Counted from the stretch's first letter, positions 17,285 to 28,557 are shown. The stretch: DNA of 64,000 bases from Cognaticolwellia sediminilitoris (GCA_002104535.1 NBOG01000001.1:156867-220866); one strand, 5' to 3'. Numbers and translations: made by a program. Notes: generated by a model not told the origin, from the sequence alone.

Positions 17285-17424
17285 CTTTCATTGTTTATTG
17301 CTAGAAAAATATAAGCATTTTAAAAGTTTATGCGCCGACTTTACAAGTAGCTTAAATTCATAAAAAACATTTCTAAAGGCGCTAATTAACTATATTTCAA
17401 ATTATCATTACTAGAAAACAAGCT

Positions 17425-18534
17425 TCACAGCCCCCAATACCCTAAACTTCGGCGTAGTTTAAATGCACGAATAATATTTAACGGCTTTCTTTTTACATTC
17501 ACTATTTCACCATTCAGCATCCTGTCAACAGCATCCAATACTCGTTGAGATGACAGACCATCTTGTTTAGGGTGTGTTTCACTAATAAATTTATTAATAT
17601 TACACATTAGATCTTTAGGTTGCGACAACGCGACTTCCAAAGCAGATTCTAAATTTTCTGGTGTATTTATATCTAATAAGTAATCACTGGGGGAAATATT
17701 ATTAAATGTTACAACGGGCTTACCTTGCAATAGAAACATGATCAGAACGGATGAGGTATCACACAGCATAACATCGGCTTCTTGAAGCAATGGTATAACA
17801 TCATCGGTTTCTATAAAGGTTAAATTTTCACTTTGAATAGCTTTATAATTTTCAACAATTGCTGCGTCCATCTTAGGATGAAATTGTATTTTCCAATGCC
17901 ACTTTCCCGACTGACTTAATTGTTTAATCGTATTTAGCAAAATAGGGGCACAAGTTAAGTTTCGTGAGAATGTTGAGCACATTAAAACTGTCGGTTTAGC
18001 ATTTTCTTCGGTGCGTTTTCCCCCCACGGAACTAAAAAGTGGATCTAACGTCGGCCAGCCTGTTTCAACAACGGAAAAATGTCCGTGCTTTTTTGCTAAT
18101 GCCTGAAATGTTTTTGTCGTATTCGGCCCTTGGGTACAATAAAGATCAAAGCACCCTCGGATGTTGAAGTGATCTTCAAACCCTCTACGGTTTAATTTTC
18201 CGGAATTAAAGCCGTGAAACACCGCAACCTTTAAGCCTGGAATAAATGCAGGTACTGTATTTCCTGGCACGAAAACAGCTATAGGGTGGTAAGCTTTAAC
18301 TGCTTTAATTGATTCAAGTTTGATTTCGTTTTCTTGTAAAAATGTATGATTTACTTCACTTCCATACAAGTACCAACGAACCTCTCCTCCTCTTGACTCT
18401 ATAGCTTTTTGAAGGGGCCTCAAAATAGCAAAGCTGTAATTTTGGCTAATAAAGAAAAGGTACTTTTTAACTGTCATTAATGAAGTCTCACTATCAATTG
18501 TGCGTAATCTACGAGGTGTTAAATTTTCAAACAT
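17425..18534 (-). CDS. CDP-glycerol glycerophosphotransferase-like protein
   Basis: About 369 aa from the ATG at 18534; a GTG at 18564 and an ATG at 18477 are alternative starts, and none has a good ribosome site. The C-terminal two thirds resembles the CDP-glycerol:poly(glycerophosphate) transferase family (GT-B fold): VAVFHGF, CTQGPNTTKTF, VETGWPTLDPLF, VLMCSTFSRN, IQFHPKMD and DVMLCDTSSVLIMFLLQGKPVV. The conserved HP and DTSS signatures are present. In Gram-positives these enzymes make teichoic acid; in Gram-negatives they add glycerol-phosphate-like groups to surface glycans. The substrate is unknown. No signal or membrane helix is seen, so it is probably peripheral on the cytoplasmic face. 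Confidence 0.75.
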   Translation of the reverse strand: MFENLTPRRLRTIDSETSLMTVKKYLFFISQNYSFAILRPLQKAIESRGGEVRWYLYGSEVNHTFLQENEIKLESIKAVKAYHPIAVFVPGNTVPAFIPGLKVAVFHGFNSGKLNRRGFEDHFNIRGCFDLYCTQGPNTTKTFQALAKKHGHFSVVETGWPTLDPLFSSVGGKRTEENAKPTVLMCSTFSRNLTCAPILLNTIKQLSQSGKWHWKIQFHPKMDAAIVENYKAIQSENLTFIETDDVIPLLQEADVMLCDTSSVLIMFLLQGKPVVTFNNISPSDYLLDINTPENLESALEVALSQPKDLMCNINKFISETHPKQDGLSSQRVLDAVDRMLNGEIVNVKRKPLNIIRAFKLRRSLGYWGL

Positions 18535-18780
18535 AACAAAGAAGCCATTACGTTTACTTAACACGAGTCATTTTTAAATGGAAAAATATAACTATATAAA
18601 TATATGTTTAATATTACCCAAGGGTACCTGCGTGTAAATTATAATGGTTCTCGCCTATCCAAACAAAACTTATCTCAATGCAATTACACTGCGAAACTAG
18701 CAAATAAGGCCCTAAGCATTGCTTAATAATCTACTTTAGCGGTATTTATTAAACTCTAAGAACTTTAAATCGTTTTTTTA

Positions 18781-18810
18781 TTGACAGCCACCAAAGGAAT
18801 GCGCTATTAA
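18781..18810 (+). promoter_or_regulatory. Candidate promoter of the leu operon
   Basis: TTGACA (18781-18786) and TATTAA (18805-18810) are separated by 18 bp, about 50 bp ahead of the leader peptide. The 300-bp stretch upstream, back to the glycerophosphotransferase gene, shows nothing else that I can support. Confidence 0.45.
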
Positions 18811-18858
18811 TAACGCACTAACTATTTATATTACTTCTCTCGGCGATTGAAACTAAAA

Positions 18859-18921
18859 ATGAAATTACATTCAAGCATCATTCGAATTAGCCTCCTCCTC
18901 GTATTCTCCATGCGCGGCTAG
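18859..18921 (+). CDS. leuL: leu operon leader peptide (LeuL)
   Basis: 20-residue peptide starting MKLHSS and ending VFSMRG, with three consecutive CTC leucine codons (18892-18900) just after an Ile-rich stretch, followed by Val. This is the ribosome-stalling layout of a branched-chain amino acid attenuator, with leucine as the main signal. A terminator hairpin follows 44 bp downstream and leuA begins after it. A weak ribosome site precedes the ATG. It is too short for routine gene callers. Confidence 0.8.
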   Translation: MKLHSSIIRISLLLVFSMRG

Positions 18922-18964
18922 GTTTTATTGCTTGAAAAATAAATAGATAACAATATAAAACACT

Positions 18965-18994
18965 AAACCCGCGCTAACTTACGCGGGTTTTTTT
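18965..18994 (+). terminator. Attenuator terminator of the leu operon
   Basis: A 9-bp perfect stem AAACCCGCG/CGCGGGTTT, 8-nt loop and seven T. It lies between the leader peptide and leuA, so stalling at the CTC triplet would favour an alternative fold and readthrough when leucyl-tRNA is scarce. Confidence 0.85.
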
Positions 18995-19039
18995 ATGCCC
19001 GATATTTAACGCTAAAATTTAAATAAATCAGGACGACAC

Positions 19040-20593
19040 ATGGGCATTTCGAACGATAAAGTTATCATCTTTGACACCACTTTACGCGATGGTGAGCAAG
19101 CATTAAACGCTAGCTTATCGGTACATGAAAAATTACAAATAGCACACGCTATTGAACGCTTAGGTGTCGATATCATGGAAGTTGGTTTCCCCGTGTCATC
19201 TCCAGGCGACTTCCAATCGGTGCAAGAAATTGCTCGAACGGTAAAAAACTCTCGTGTTTGTGCATTAGCTCGTGCAGTTGAAGCCGATATTCAAGCTTGT
19301 GCCGATGCACTAAAACCCGCAAAAGATTTTCGCATTCATACTTTTATTTCAACTTCTGATGTACATGTGCAACAGAAATTGAAAAAGAGCTTTGCTGATG
19401 TTCAAGCCATGGCTATTCACGCGGTTAAGTTTGCTCGAAAGTTTACCGATGATGTTGAATTTTCTTGCGAAGATGCTGGTAGAACGCCAATCGATAATTT
19501 ATGTCGCATGGTAGAGGCCGCGATTAAAGCCGGTGCAACGACGGTTAATATTCCAGATACTGTTGGTTATACCCTACCCAACGAGTTTGGCGGTATTATC
19601 GAGACATTATTCAATCGTGTACCAAATATTGATCAAGCAGTCATCTCTGTCCATTGTCATAACGACTTAGGTTTGGCAGTTGCCAACTCAATGTCTGCAG
19701 TGCAAGCTGGCGCAAGACAAATTGAATGTACCATTAACGGCATTGGTGAACGAGCGGGTAACTGTTCACTTGAAGAAGTCGCCATGATCATGAAAACTCG
19801 CCAAGAGTTACTAGGTGTGCACACTCAAATTAACCATCAAGAGATTGCCCGTACATCAAAATTAGTTAGCCAACTATGTAATATGCCTGTGCAATTAAAC
19901 AAAGCGATTGTCGGAGGCAACGCCTTTAGTCATTCTTCAGGTATTCATCAAGACGGCATGTTAAAGGCGAGCAACACATATGAAATCATGACTCCAGAAA
20001 GTGTCGGCATCAGCAAAACCAAATTAAATTTAACTTCGCGCAGTGGTCGCCACGTTATTAAACATCGTATGGAAAGTTTAGGTTACCAAGAGTCTGATTA
20101 TCAATTAGAAGCGCTTTATAACGACTTTTTAGCCTTAGCTGATAAAAAAGGGCAGGTTTTTGATGATGACTTAGAAGCGTTACTTTTTAATATTCAACAA
20201 CAAGGCCAACAAGACTTTTATCGTTTACAAACACTAAATGTCCAAAGTGGTGGCAGTGAATTCGCAACTTCAAGTATCAAATTAGCGATTGGCGATGAGC
20301 ATAAAATTGTTTCTGCTACCGGTAATGGGCCTGTTGATGCCTTATACCGTGCCATCAAAAAAGCCATTGAAATTGACTTTGAAGTCAGCGATTACAAAAT
20401 TTCAAACAAAGGTGAAGGCGAGGATGGGTTAGGTAAAGCAGATATCGTGGTGTCGTGGCAAGGCAGAAACTTCCATGGTTATGGCTTAGATACCGATGTT
20501 ATTAAAGCTTCGGGGAACGCTTTGGTCAATGCGTTAAACGGTATTCATCGCGCTATTACCATCGCCGAGCTAAAAACTGAACTAAAGAAATAG
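19040..20593 (+). CDS. leuA: LeuA, 2-isopropylmalate synthase
   Basis: 517 aa, the usual length for the long proteobacterial enzyme. It condenses acetyl-CoA with 2-oxoisovalerate in the first committed step of leucine synthesis. The catalytic HMGL-like barrel occupies residues 1-270: [10 protein letters not shown] near the N terminus, the metal ligands in [11 protein letters not shown], and [10 protein letters not shown] linker and the C-terminal leucine-binding regulatory domain (about 390-510) follow, so feedback inhibition is expected. AGGA precedes the ATG. First structural gene behind the leucine attenuator. Confidence 0.97.
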   Translation: MGISNDKVIIFDTTLRDGEQALNASLSVHEKLQIAHAIERLGVDIMEVGFPVSSPGDFQSVQEIARTVKNSRVCALARAVEADIQACADALKPAKDFRIHTFISTSDVHVQQKLKKSFADVQAMAIHAVKFARKFTDDVEFSCEDAGRTPIDNLCRMVEAAIKAGATTVNIPDTVGYTLPNEFGGIIETLFNRVPNIDQAVISVHCHNDLGLAVANSMSAVQAGARQIECTINGIGERAGNCSLEEVAMIMKTRQELLGVHTQINHQEIARTSKLVSQLCNMPVQLNKAIVGGNAFSHSSGIHQDGMLKASNTYEIMTPESVGISKTKLNLTSRSGRHVIKHRMESLGYQESDYQLEALYNDFLALADKKGQVFDDDLEALLFNIQQQGQQDFYRLQTLNVQSGGSEFATSSIKLAIGDEHKIVSATGNGPVDALYRAIKKAIEIDFEVSDYKISNKGEGEDGLGKADIVVSWQGRNFHGYGLDTDVIKASGNALVNALNGIHRAITIAELKTELKK

Positions 20594-20638
20594 ATTACCC
20601 TTATTGGTGACTTGCAAAACTCATCAAAATATTAATGA

Positions 20639-21787
<1,149 letters not shown>

Positions 21788-21788
21788 A

Positions 21789-23207
21789 ATGCCTAGTACT
21801 TTATATGAAAAATTATGGCAAAGTCATGTTATTGAAGAAAAAGCAGATGAAACACCGTTGATTTTTGTTGATCGCCATCTGATCCATGAAGTGACCTCAC
21901 CACAAGCTTTTGCAAACTTAAAATTTCACAACCGGGTTTTACGCCATCCTGGACGCACCATTGCGACTATGGATCACAATATATCAACTCGCTCTATTGA
22001 AATTAATGCCGCCGGTGAAGGCGCTGCAAATCAATTACGAACATTAGAAAAAAACTGTAAAGAGTTTGGCATCGAATTATTTGGTATGGGCCATAAAAAC
22101 CAAGGTATTGTCCATGTTATCGGCCCTGAACTTGGTTTAACGTTACCCGGCACGGTTATTGTTTGCGGTGACTCACATACCGCAACGCATGGCGCATTCG
22201 GCGCTTTAGCATTTGGTATTGGTACTTCTGAGGTTGAACATGTTTTTGCTACCCAGACTTTACGTCAAACCAAAGCAAAAACCATGAAAATTGAAGTGAA
22301 AGGTCAAGTTGCCCCGGGCATTAGTGCTAAAGATATTATTTTAGCGATTATCGGCAAAACGGGCAGCGCTGGCGCAACTGGTTATGTAGTTGAATATTGC
22401 GGCGAAGCCATAGAGCGCTTAACCATGGAAGAGCGTATGACGGTATGTAACATGAGTATTGAATTTGGCGCTAAAGCTGGCCTTATTGCTCCAGATGCTA
22501 CAACGTTCGAGTATTTAAAAGATAAAGAATATGCACCTAAAGGTGAGATTTGGCAGCAAGCCATTAATGACTGGAAGCAATTAAAATCAGATCCACAAGC
22601 AACCTTTGATAGCTACTTAACACTTGATGCACAAGACATTAAAACACAAGTCACTTGGGGCACAACGCCAGGTCAAGTCACACAAATTGACAGCGTTGTA
22701 CCATCACCAGATGACTTTACTGACCCTGTAGAAAAAGACTCATGTGTTGCTGCTTTAAAATATATGGGCTTAACAGCAGGCACTAAAATTACTGATATCA
22801 GTATTAACAAAGTGTTTATTGGCTCATGTACTAATTCAAGAATTGAAGATTTACGCGCGGCAGCAGCGATTGCTAAGGGTAAAAAAGTAGCTCCTACCGT
22901 TGAGGCTATTGTTGTGCCTGGCTCATACCGTGTTAAAGCTCAAGCGGAAGCGGAAGGTTTAGCACAAACCTTTATTGACGCTGGGTTTGAATGGCGTTTA
23001 CCTGGTTGCTCAATGTGTTTGGGTATGAACGACGATGTATTAACCGAAGGCGATCGTTGTGCTTCTACCAGTAACCGTAACTTTGAAGGTCGCCAAGGTC
23101 GAGGTAGTCGTACTCACTTAGTCAGCCCTGAGTTAGCAGCGGCTTCGGCTATTGCCGGACATTTTGTCGATTTAACCCAATTAAACCAGCAAGTTCAAGG
23201 AGCATAA
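21789..23207 (+). CDS. leuC: LeuC, isopropylmalate isomerase large subunit
   Basis: 472 aa aconitase-family subunit that with LeuD isomerises 2- to 3-isopropylmalate. Signature segments are [45 protein letters not shown] and [11 protein letters not shown]. The cysteines in CGDSH, SCTNS and CSMC include the ligands of the [4Fe-4S] cluster. It begins 1 bp after the leuB stop and is followed 1 bp later by leuD, so translation is coupled across the operon. Confidence 0.97.
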   Translation: MPSTLYEKLWQSHVIEEKADETPLIFVDRHLIHEVTSPQAFANLKFHNRVLRHPGRTIATMDHNISTRSIEINAAGEGAANQLRTLEKNCKEFGIELFGMGHKNQGIVHVIGPELGLTLPGTVIVCGDSHTATHGAFGALAFGIGTSEVEHVFATQTLRQTKAKTMKIEVKGQVAPGISAKDIILAIIGKTGSAGATGYVVEYCGEAIERLTMEERMTVCNMSIEFGAKAGLIAPDATTFEYLKDKEYAPKGEIWQQAINDWKQLKSDPQATFDSYLTLDAQDIKTQVTWGTTPGQVTQIDSVVPSPDDFTDPVEKDSCVAALKYMGLTAGTKITDISINKVFIGSCTNSRIEDLRAAAAIAKGKKVAPTVEAIVVPGSYRVKAQAEAEGLAQTFIDAGFEWRLPGCSMCLGMNDDVLTEGDRCASTSNRNFEGRQGRGSRTHLVSPELAAASAIAGHFVDLTQLNQQVQGA

Positions 23208-23208
23208 C

Positions 23209-23805
23209 ATGGAAAAATTTACTCAACATCACGGTTTAGTTGTACCTTTGGATGCAGCCAACGTTGATACTGACCAAATTATACCTAAGCAATTTTTGCA
23301 AAAAACCACTCGTATTGGCTTTGGTCAGCATCTATTTCATGACTGGCGTTATTTAGATGCTGCTGGCAATGAAAACAATCCAGAGTTCATTCTTAACCAA
23401 GCACAATACCAAGGCGCTAGTATTTTATTAACGCGTGAAAATTTTGGTTGTGGTTCAAGTCGAGAGCATGCACCTTGGGCGCTACAAGAATTTGGTTTTA
23501 AAGTGATCATTGGCTCAAGTTTTGCCGATATTTTCTATGCTAATTGTATTAATATTGGGATTTTACCGATTACCTTACCAGAAGAGGTCATTGAAAAATT
23601 ATTTCAGCAATCAAATAGTGAACTTCAACACTTTACTGTTGATTTGGCTAATAGCACCGTTAAAACTCAAGATGAACAATATGACTTTAGCCTAGCGCCC
23701 TTTCATCAATATTGCTTAGAAAATGGCGTTGACAGTGTCGGTTGGACATTGAATAAGTTAGCGCTAATTGAAAACTACGAAGCTAAATTGCCAAGCTGGC
23801 AATAA
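23209..23805 (+). CDS. leuD: LeuD, isopropylmalate isomerase small subunit
   Basis: 198 aa, the normal length for the small (swivel-domain) subunit. Signatures are [27 protein letters not shown] and the [16 protein letters not shown] stretch. It completes the LeuCD enzyme. Last gene of leuABCD; about 145 bp separate it from the HD-GYP gene and contain a hairpin without an obvious T-run, so where the leu transcript ends is unclear. Confidence 0.97.
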   Translation: MEKFTQHHGLVVPLDAANVDTDQIIPKQFLQKTTRIGFGQHLFHDWRYLDAAGNENNPEFILNQAQYQGASILLTRENFGCGSSREHAPWALQEFGFKVIIGSSFADIFYANCINIGILPITLPEEVIEKLFQQSNSELQHFTVDLANSTVKTQDEQYDFSLAPFHQYCLENGVDSVGWTLNKLALIENYEAKLPSWQ

Positions 23806-23889
23806 CGTATAATAGCAATGATGCTAAACTGAAATTAGCAGTACTATTAATTTCAAATTAACAGTATTATAAATTATAGAAATAATAGT

Positions 23890-23930
23890 TATGGCTACCG
23901 GCATTAAATATTAATTTGCCAGTAGCCATA
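23890..23930 (+). other. Hairpin in the 5' region of the HD-GYP gene
   Basis: Two 13-bp arms (TATGGCTACCGGC, 23890-23902, against GCCAGTAGCCATA, 23918-23930) pair with a single mismatch around a 15-nt AT-rich loop. It ends 21 bp before the HD-GYP ATG. No T-run follows, so it does not look like a standard terminator; it may be an RNA structure in the leader or an operator. Confidence 0.45.
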
Positions 23931-23951
23931 AATGTATTACAAGCGAGTAAA

Positions 23952-25169
23952 ATGACTAATAACCTAATTAAAATTGATATTTCTGAATTAAAGTTAGGCA
24001 TGTATGTTGTAAGTGTTGCGACAGCTAAAAAATCTGCTGATGTTAAAACCCAAGGCTATATCTCAAGTAAAGCTATAGTTGATACTTTACACAAATTAGG
24101 TGTGAAACAGTTATTTATAGACCCTTCAAAAACAAAAGTAACAGCAGCTGATTCCGATGCCAAGCAGGAGTCTGTAATCACTCCAACTAAAAAAGCAGAC
24201 GTGGATATCTATCAATCTACACATAATTTTAGTGCAGAAATGTCAAAAGCAAAGTCGCTATTCAGTAACGCGAAAGATCTTCAACAAAAACTGCTGCTCG
24301 ATATTGCCAAAGACAAGCAAATTGACATGAAAAGCATTAGCAAAACCACTAATGCTATTGTTGATTCAGTTTTTCGTAATCAAGACGCATTAAGTTGTAT
24401 GGCTCGTCTGCGCATTAAAGATGAATACCTTGTTGAACACTCATTAAACGTCAGTATATTAATGAGTATATTCGCTAAACATTTACGTCTTGATAAAGAT
24501 ATTATAGAGCAGCTTGCCCTCGGTGCATTTCTACATGACGTTGGTAAAATAAAAGTTCCTGATCATATTCTACATAAACCAGGTAAGTTAACTGAAGCAG
24601 AATATAAAATAATGAAATTACATGTCGATTATGGCGTAGAAATCATTAGTCAAGAAACCCACATTTCTGAAATCGCATTAAACATAGCCCACCATCATCA
24701 TGAACGACTTGATGGAGCAGGTTATCCCCAAGGCCTACCAGCAGAAAAACTGAGTATATATGCACGCATGATTACTATTGTTGATAGTTACGATGCGATG
24801 ACTGCCGATAGAGTTTACAGACACGGTATGTCACCGATTAAAGCATTTGGCATTCTACAAGAAAAATCAGGTGAAATTTTCGATGGTGAATTAGTAGAGA
24901 AATTCATCCAATGTTTAGGGGTTTATCCGATTGGCACGCTAGTTAAGCTCTCAAGCGGAAAACTCGGCCTAATCAGTAAACTTAACAAAAACAAGCCATT
25001 AAACCCGTTTGTTAACGTCTTTTATAACACGCGTATGAACCAAGTGGTACCAATTCAAGAGTTAGATTTGTCATTATCAAAGCATCAAGATCAAATTGAT
25101 TGCTGTATTAAGCCTGAAGAATTTAACTTAAATTTACCAGCATTCTTTAATATGGTTTTTCCAGATTAA
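23952..25169 (+). CDS. HD-GYP cyclic-di-GMP phosphodiesterase with DUF3391
   Basis: 405 aa from the ATG at 23952; an in-frame TTG 36 bp upstream reads through the hairpin and is less likely. Residues 1-125 fit the DUF3391 N-terminal domain (ISELKLGMYVV). Residues 145-315 are an HD-GYP domain: HSLNVS, HDVGKIKVPDHILHKPGKL, and HHHERLDGAGYPQGL, so both the HD metal ligands and the GYP signature are intact. It should hydrolyse c-di-GMP to pGpG/GMP in the cytoplasm. No receiver or membrane segment is visible. Confidence 0.92.
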   Translation: MTNNLIKIDISELKLGMYVVSVATAKKSADVKTQGYISSKAIVDTLHKLGVKQLFIDPSKTKVTAADSDAKQESVITPTKKADVDIYQSTHNFSAEMSKAKSLFSNAKDLQQKLLLDIAKDKQIDMKSISKTTNAIVDSVFRNQDALSCMARLRIKDEYLVEHSLNVSILMSIFAKHLRLDKDIIEQLALGAFLHDVGKIKVPDHILHKPGKLTEAEYKIMKLHVDYGVEIISQETHISEIALNIAHHHHERLDGAGYPQGLPAEKLSIYARMITIVDSYDAMTADRVYRHGMSPIKAFGILQEKSGEIFDGELVEKFIQCLGVYPIGTLVKLSSGKLGLISKLNKNKPLNPFVNVFYNTRMNQVVPIQELDLSLSKHQDQIDCCIKPEEFNLNLPAFFNMVFPD

Positions 25170-25184
25170 ATTTAAGAAATTCGA

Positions 25185-25205
25185 TAAAAACCTTCGGTGT
25201 TTTTA
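25185..25205. terminator. Weak hairpin between convergent genes
   Basis: TAAAAACC-TTCG-GTGTTTTTA gives a short stem with a bulge and a stable TTCG-type loop, flanked by A and T runs. It lies between the HD-GYP gene and the convergent gspA-gspB gene. Confidence 0.45.
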
Positions 25206-25268
25206 CCGTTACCCGCCATCATATTTTATAAAAAGTCGGTAGCGCCCCAAGGCTTTAATGGTTCGAAA

Positions 25269-26876
25269 TTAATGCCAAGACGATAATGCATCCATAATGA
25301 ATTTTTCCCCTCGAAAGTTTAAGACAACCTTTTGAGGTCTAATTTCACTCAGTAACAATTCGCGTCCTATATAATCTCCTTCGTAACGATCTCGGCCATT
25401 AACTCTAACCCAACCTTGACCATCACTTGAGTATATGTGCATCTCAAATGCTAATGTCGGCACACCATCTTGCACCCACGTTGGCATCTGCGTTAAATGT
25501 AGAAGTTCACTCTCGTCAGACGAATCTTGTATACTTTCATCATTAACATTGAACTCATCAACTTTCTTAGTTTCTTCAATCGCTGATTGAAAACTTGCCA
25601 ATAATGCTTCCGAAACCCCTTCAGTTGCTTCAACGGCAAAGTTTTGAATTGCTGGTTTAGCAGGTACTTTTACGGAAACATTTGCTCTTGGTTGCACAGT
25701 ACTTGGGGAATTAGCAAGTTTAGGCTCAGGTTTAAGTAATCGACTAGTTTTTTCCGCCTCAATCGGTGTTTCATTTTTAGAGGAGAGTGGAACTGACTGA
25801 TTATTAGTTACCTCAGCCGATATGTCTTTGCTTTCAGTATTTCTAGGACTATTCTCTTGAGTTAATTCTGTTGGCATAGCCACTGTTGCTATTGTTAATG
25901 GCGGTTCAGGTAATTCTTTTTTCTCAGAAGTTAGCTTTACTTCAAGTCCTGTCTCCTGAAGTTGATGAGAACCCCACCAAATGCCCGCGACAAGCACTAA
26001 GCCAAAGGTTGCAATTAAGCTCACGCTTTTAAGTAAACGATTCTGCCACCAAGGGATCACTTGAAATTCGTCACCTAAGGCATCGTGCGCAGCCTGTAAG
26101 ACAATCTTCCGATTAACCACGGCATTGTTGCTGTTGTATGCGTTCATTAACGAGCGTTCCGCTAACAGGTTCATTAAACGAGGAATACCCTTACAGGTTT
26201 TATGAATGGCATTTACAGCACTTTTATCAAAGATGTTTCGAAAACATTTTGCTACAGAGAGTCGATGCTTAAGGTACTGCTCAACTTCTTGCTTATTTAA
26301 AGGTAACAAGTGGTAACGCGCAGTTATTCTTTGCGCTAGTTGTCGTAAATCTCTGCGCTGCAAAAGTTGTTGTAATTCAGGCTGACCTATTAAGATCACT
26401 TGCAGCAGCTTTTTAGTGTTAGTTTCTAAATTGGTTAAAAGTCTTAATTGCTCTAAAACTTCAGGTTGTAAATGTTGTGCTTCATCTATGATAAGAAGCG
26501 TATTAATATTTTCGCTATGATTTTTAAGTAATTTTTGCTGAATTTTATCGGTTAACGTTTTTAAAGTAGCGCCAGTTTTACGATAACGAATTTTCAGTTC
26601 ATCACAAAGTGTCGCTAAAAGTTCTTGACTAGATAACGTAGGATTTAGAATGAAAGCCGCTTGAGTATTTTCAGGTAAGTTTTCCATTAAACGACGACTA
26701 ATCGTGGTTTTACCGGTACCGACTTCCCCCGTTAGCAAAACAAATCCACCGGTATCGCCTAAGCCATAAGTTAAGTGATTTAGGGCTTCACGATGCCGAT
26801 CACTCATGAATAAATAATCAGGATTTGGCGCAATTGAAAAAGGTTTTTCTTCTAACCCAAAATAACTCGTATACAT
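25269..26876 (-). CDS. GspA-GspB fusion (ExeA ATPase + ExeB-type domain)
   Basis: 535 aa from the ATG at 26876 (MYTSYFGLEEKPFSIAPNP is the classic ExeA/GspA N terminus; a TTG 60 bp upstream has no support). The AAA ATPase has Walker A GEVGTGKT (50-57) and Walker B LLIIDEAQ (127-134). A single TM helix lies at about 283-303, then a long Pro/Thr/Ser/Glu-rich periplasmic linker. The last 70 residues (FEMHIYSSDGQGWVRVNG through VVLNFRGEKFIMD) match the GspB C-terminal domain. In Aeromonas, ExeA-ExeB helps the T2SS secretin ExeD cross peptidoglycan. Here both are one polypeptide and no other gsp gene is in the window. Confidence 0.82.
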   Translation of the reverse strand: MYTSYFGLEEKPFSIAPNPDYLFMSDRHREALNHLTYGLGDTGGFVLLTGEVGTGKTTISRRLMENLPENTQAAFILNPTLSSQELLATLCDELKIRYRKTGATLKTLTDKIQQKLLKNHSENINTLLIIDEAQHLQPEVLEQLRLLTNLETNTKKLLQVILIGQPELQQLLQRRDLRQLAQRITARYHLLPLNKQEVEQYLKHRLSVAKCFRNIFDKSAVNAIHKTCKGIPRLMNLLAERSLMNAYNSNNAVVNRKIVLQAAHDALGDEFQVIPWWQNRLLKSVSLIATFGLVLVAGIWWGSHQLQETGLEVKLTSEKKELPEPPLTIATVAMPTELTQENSPRNTESKDISAEVTNNQSVPLSSKNETPIEAEKTSRLLKPEPKLANSPSTVQPRANVSVKVPAKPAIQNFAVEATEGVSEALLASFQSAIEETKKVDEFNVNDESIQDSSDESELLHLTQMPTWVQDGVPTLAFEMHIYSSDGQGWVRVNGRDRYEGDYIGRELLLSEIRPQKVVLNFRGEKFIMDALSSWH

Positions 26877-27012
26877 AGAAAATTTTAACTGAGGAAACGA
26901 CCCTGTGAAATTAACCTGAACACGGACAGATGTCAAAAATCATCAGCAATTGTGATAAACTTTATTTATTAAATAACGATATTAATTTATTTTCAGAGGT
27001 TTGCAGAAACAC

Positions 27013-28263
27013 ATGCCAGATATTACTGAACAACTAAACACTTTTTTGGTGGGCGGTGCCGTGCGAGACTCTTTGCTAAAACGCCCTGCCGTTGACAAAG
27101 ATTATGTGGTGGTTGGCTCTAGCGTAGACGAAATGATCAAGCTCGGTTTTGTGCAAGTTGGCAAAGACTTTCCCGTATTTCTGCATCCCAAAAGTAAACA
27201 AGAATATGCACTCGCGCGCACCGAGAAAAAAGCAGGCCAAGGCTATACCGGATTTAATTGTAATGCTTCTGCTGATGTTACTCTCGACGAAGACTTATTG
27301 CGCAGAGACCTGACTATTAATGCCATGGCAATGGATAACGCTGGTGCAATAATAGACCCTTATCGTGGCCAGCAAGATCTCCATAATCGAATATTAAGAC
27401 ATGTATCTCCCGCTTTTGTTGAAGACCCGCTACGGGTTTTAAGGGTCGCTCGCTTTGCCGCTAGGTTTCATGAATATGGCTTCACTATCGCACCAGAAAC
27501 CTTAGCGCTAATGACCCAATTAAGTAACAGTGGTGAATTACAATGTCTATCGGGTGAACGCGTTTGGCAAGAAATGGAGCGAAGCTTAGGTGAGAAAAAC
27601 CCTGAAATGTTTTTTCAAGTGCTATATCAATGCCAAGCGTTAGCATCACTTTGGCCTGATTTACACAGTCTATGGGGTATTCCTAACCCAGAAAAGTGGC
27701 ACCCTGAAATTTGCACTGGTTTGCATACTATGATGGTACTCAAGCAAGCTGTTTTATTTTCTGATAAAACAACCGTGAGATTTGCCAGTGTTTGTCATGA
27801 CTTAGGAAAATCTTTAACTGGACAAGATGTACTCCCTTCTCACCCTGGCCATGAAATCGCTGGATTAGCGTTAATTCAAGAGCTGTGCACTCGCTTACGT
27901 GTGCCTTCAGCACACAAAAGCCTTGCCTTAAAAGTGTGTCAATTTCATTTACAGGTCCATAAAGCGTTTGAACTAAAGCCGAGTACACTTTTAAAATTAT
28001 TTGACCAATTAGACGTATGGCGAAAGCCGGACGAATTTAGTGACTTTTTGATTTGCTGCCAAGCTGACTTTACCGGTCGACTTGGTTTTGAAAAGCGTGA
28101 ATATAATCAAAAAGACTTCCTATTTAACGCCTACTTACTTCTTAATAGAGTCACCGCTAAGCCGTTTGTTGAACAAGGCTTAAAAGGACTTGAAATTAAA
28201 ACAGCGATAGCAGAACAAAGGCTTAAACTATTGAGCGAATTTCAATGTGACTATTTAAAGTAA
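27013..28263 (+). CDS. cca: Cca, CCA-adding tRNA nucleotidyltransferase with HD domain
   Basis: 416 aa from the ATG at 27013; a TTG 12 bp upstream sits too close to AGAGG to be used easily, though the ATG spacing is long. It adds or repairs the 3' CCA of tRNAs. Motifs: FLVGGAVRDSLL, the DKDYVVVG metal-binding segment, RRDLTINAMAMD, and a C-terminal HD phosphohydrolase domain (CHDLGKSLTG, HPGHE). This makes it the multifunctional bacterial class I-like Cca of about 412 aa known from E. coli. It stands alone; the ancestral neighbour ygiM is 11 kb away. Confidence 0.93.
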   Translation: MPDITEQLNTFLVGGAVRDSLLKRPAVDKDYVVVGSSVDEMIKLGFVQVGKDFPVFLHPKSKQEYALARTEKKAGQGYTGFNCNASADVTLDEDLLRRDLTINAMAMDNAGAIIDPYRGQQDLHNRILRHVSPAFVEDPLRVLRVARFAARFHEYGFTIAPETLALMTQLSNSGELQCLSGERVWQEMERSLGEKNPEMFFQVLYQCQALASLWPDLHSLWGIPNPEKWHPEICTGLHTMMVLKQAVLFSDKTTVRFASVCHDLGKSLTGQDVLPSHPGHEIAGLALIQELCTRLRVPSAHKSLALKVCQFHLQVHKAFELKPSTLLKLFDQLDVWRKPDEFSDFLICCQADFTGRLGFEKREYNQKDFLFNAYLLLNRVTAKPFVEQGLKGLEIKTAIAEQRLKLLSEFQCDYLK

Positions 28264-28557
28264 AACTTTTAAATATTCTAGATAGTAAAGTAAATTATTG
28301 TGATTGATGGTTAGGTTTTAGCTAGAACTAATAACCTGACCATTCGTCCTGAATATCGCTGCTCTTTCACATGACAAGTATGGACACATTAATGTCGTGA
28401 TGCCATGTTCTTACAAGGATGTAAGTCATTAGAGTAATGCAGGAGCAATTACCGAGATGGCAATGAACGACCCATGTGATCGCAGCATTGCTTACATCCT
28501 GTACATATACGCTCCTGTGCATCCATGCACCCGCGTTATACCATTCGTCCTGAATAT
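28264..28557. repeat. Mosaic hairpin repeat, copy A
   Basis: From about 28321 to 28557 this gap holds an intergenic repeat found again in inverted orientation at 34447-34880. Internal hairpins include CTTACA-AGGA-TGTAAG (28410-28425) and GTGCATCCATGCAC (28517-28530). The end segments CCATTCGTCCTGAATAT occur twice (28330 and 28540). Reading frames through it (minus strand, 28367-28573) encode only repeat-derived peptide and are not genes. The first 57 bases after cca contain nothing I can name. Confidence 0.8.
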
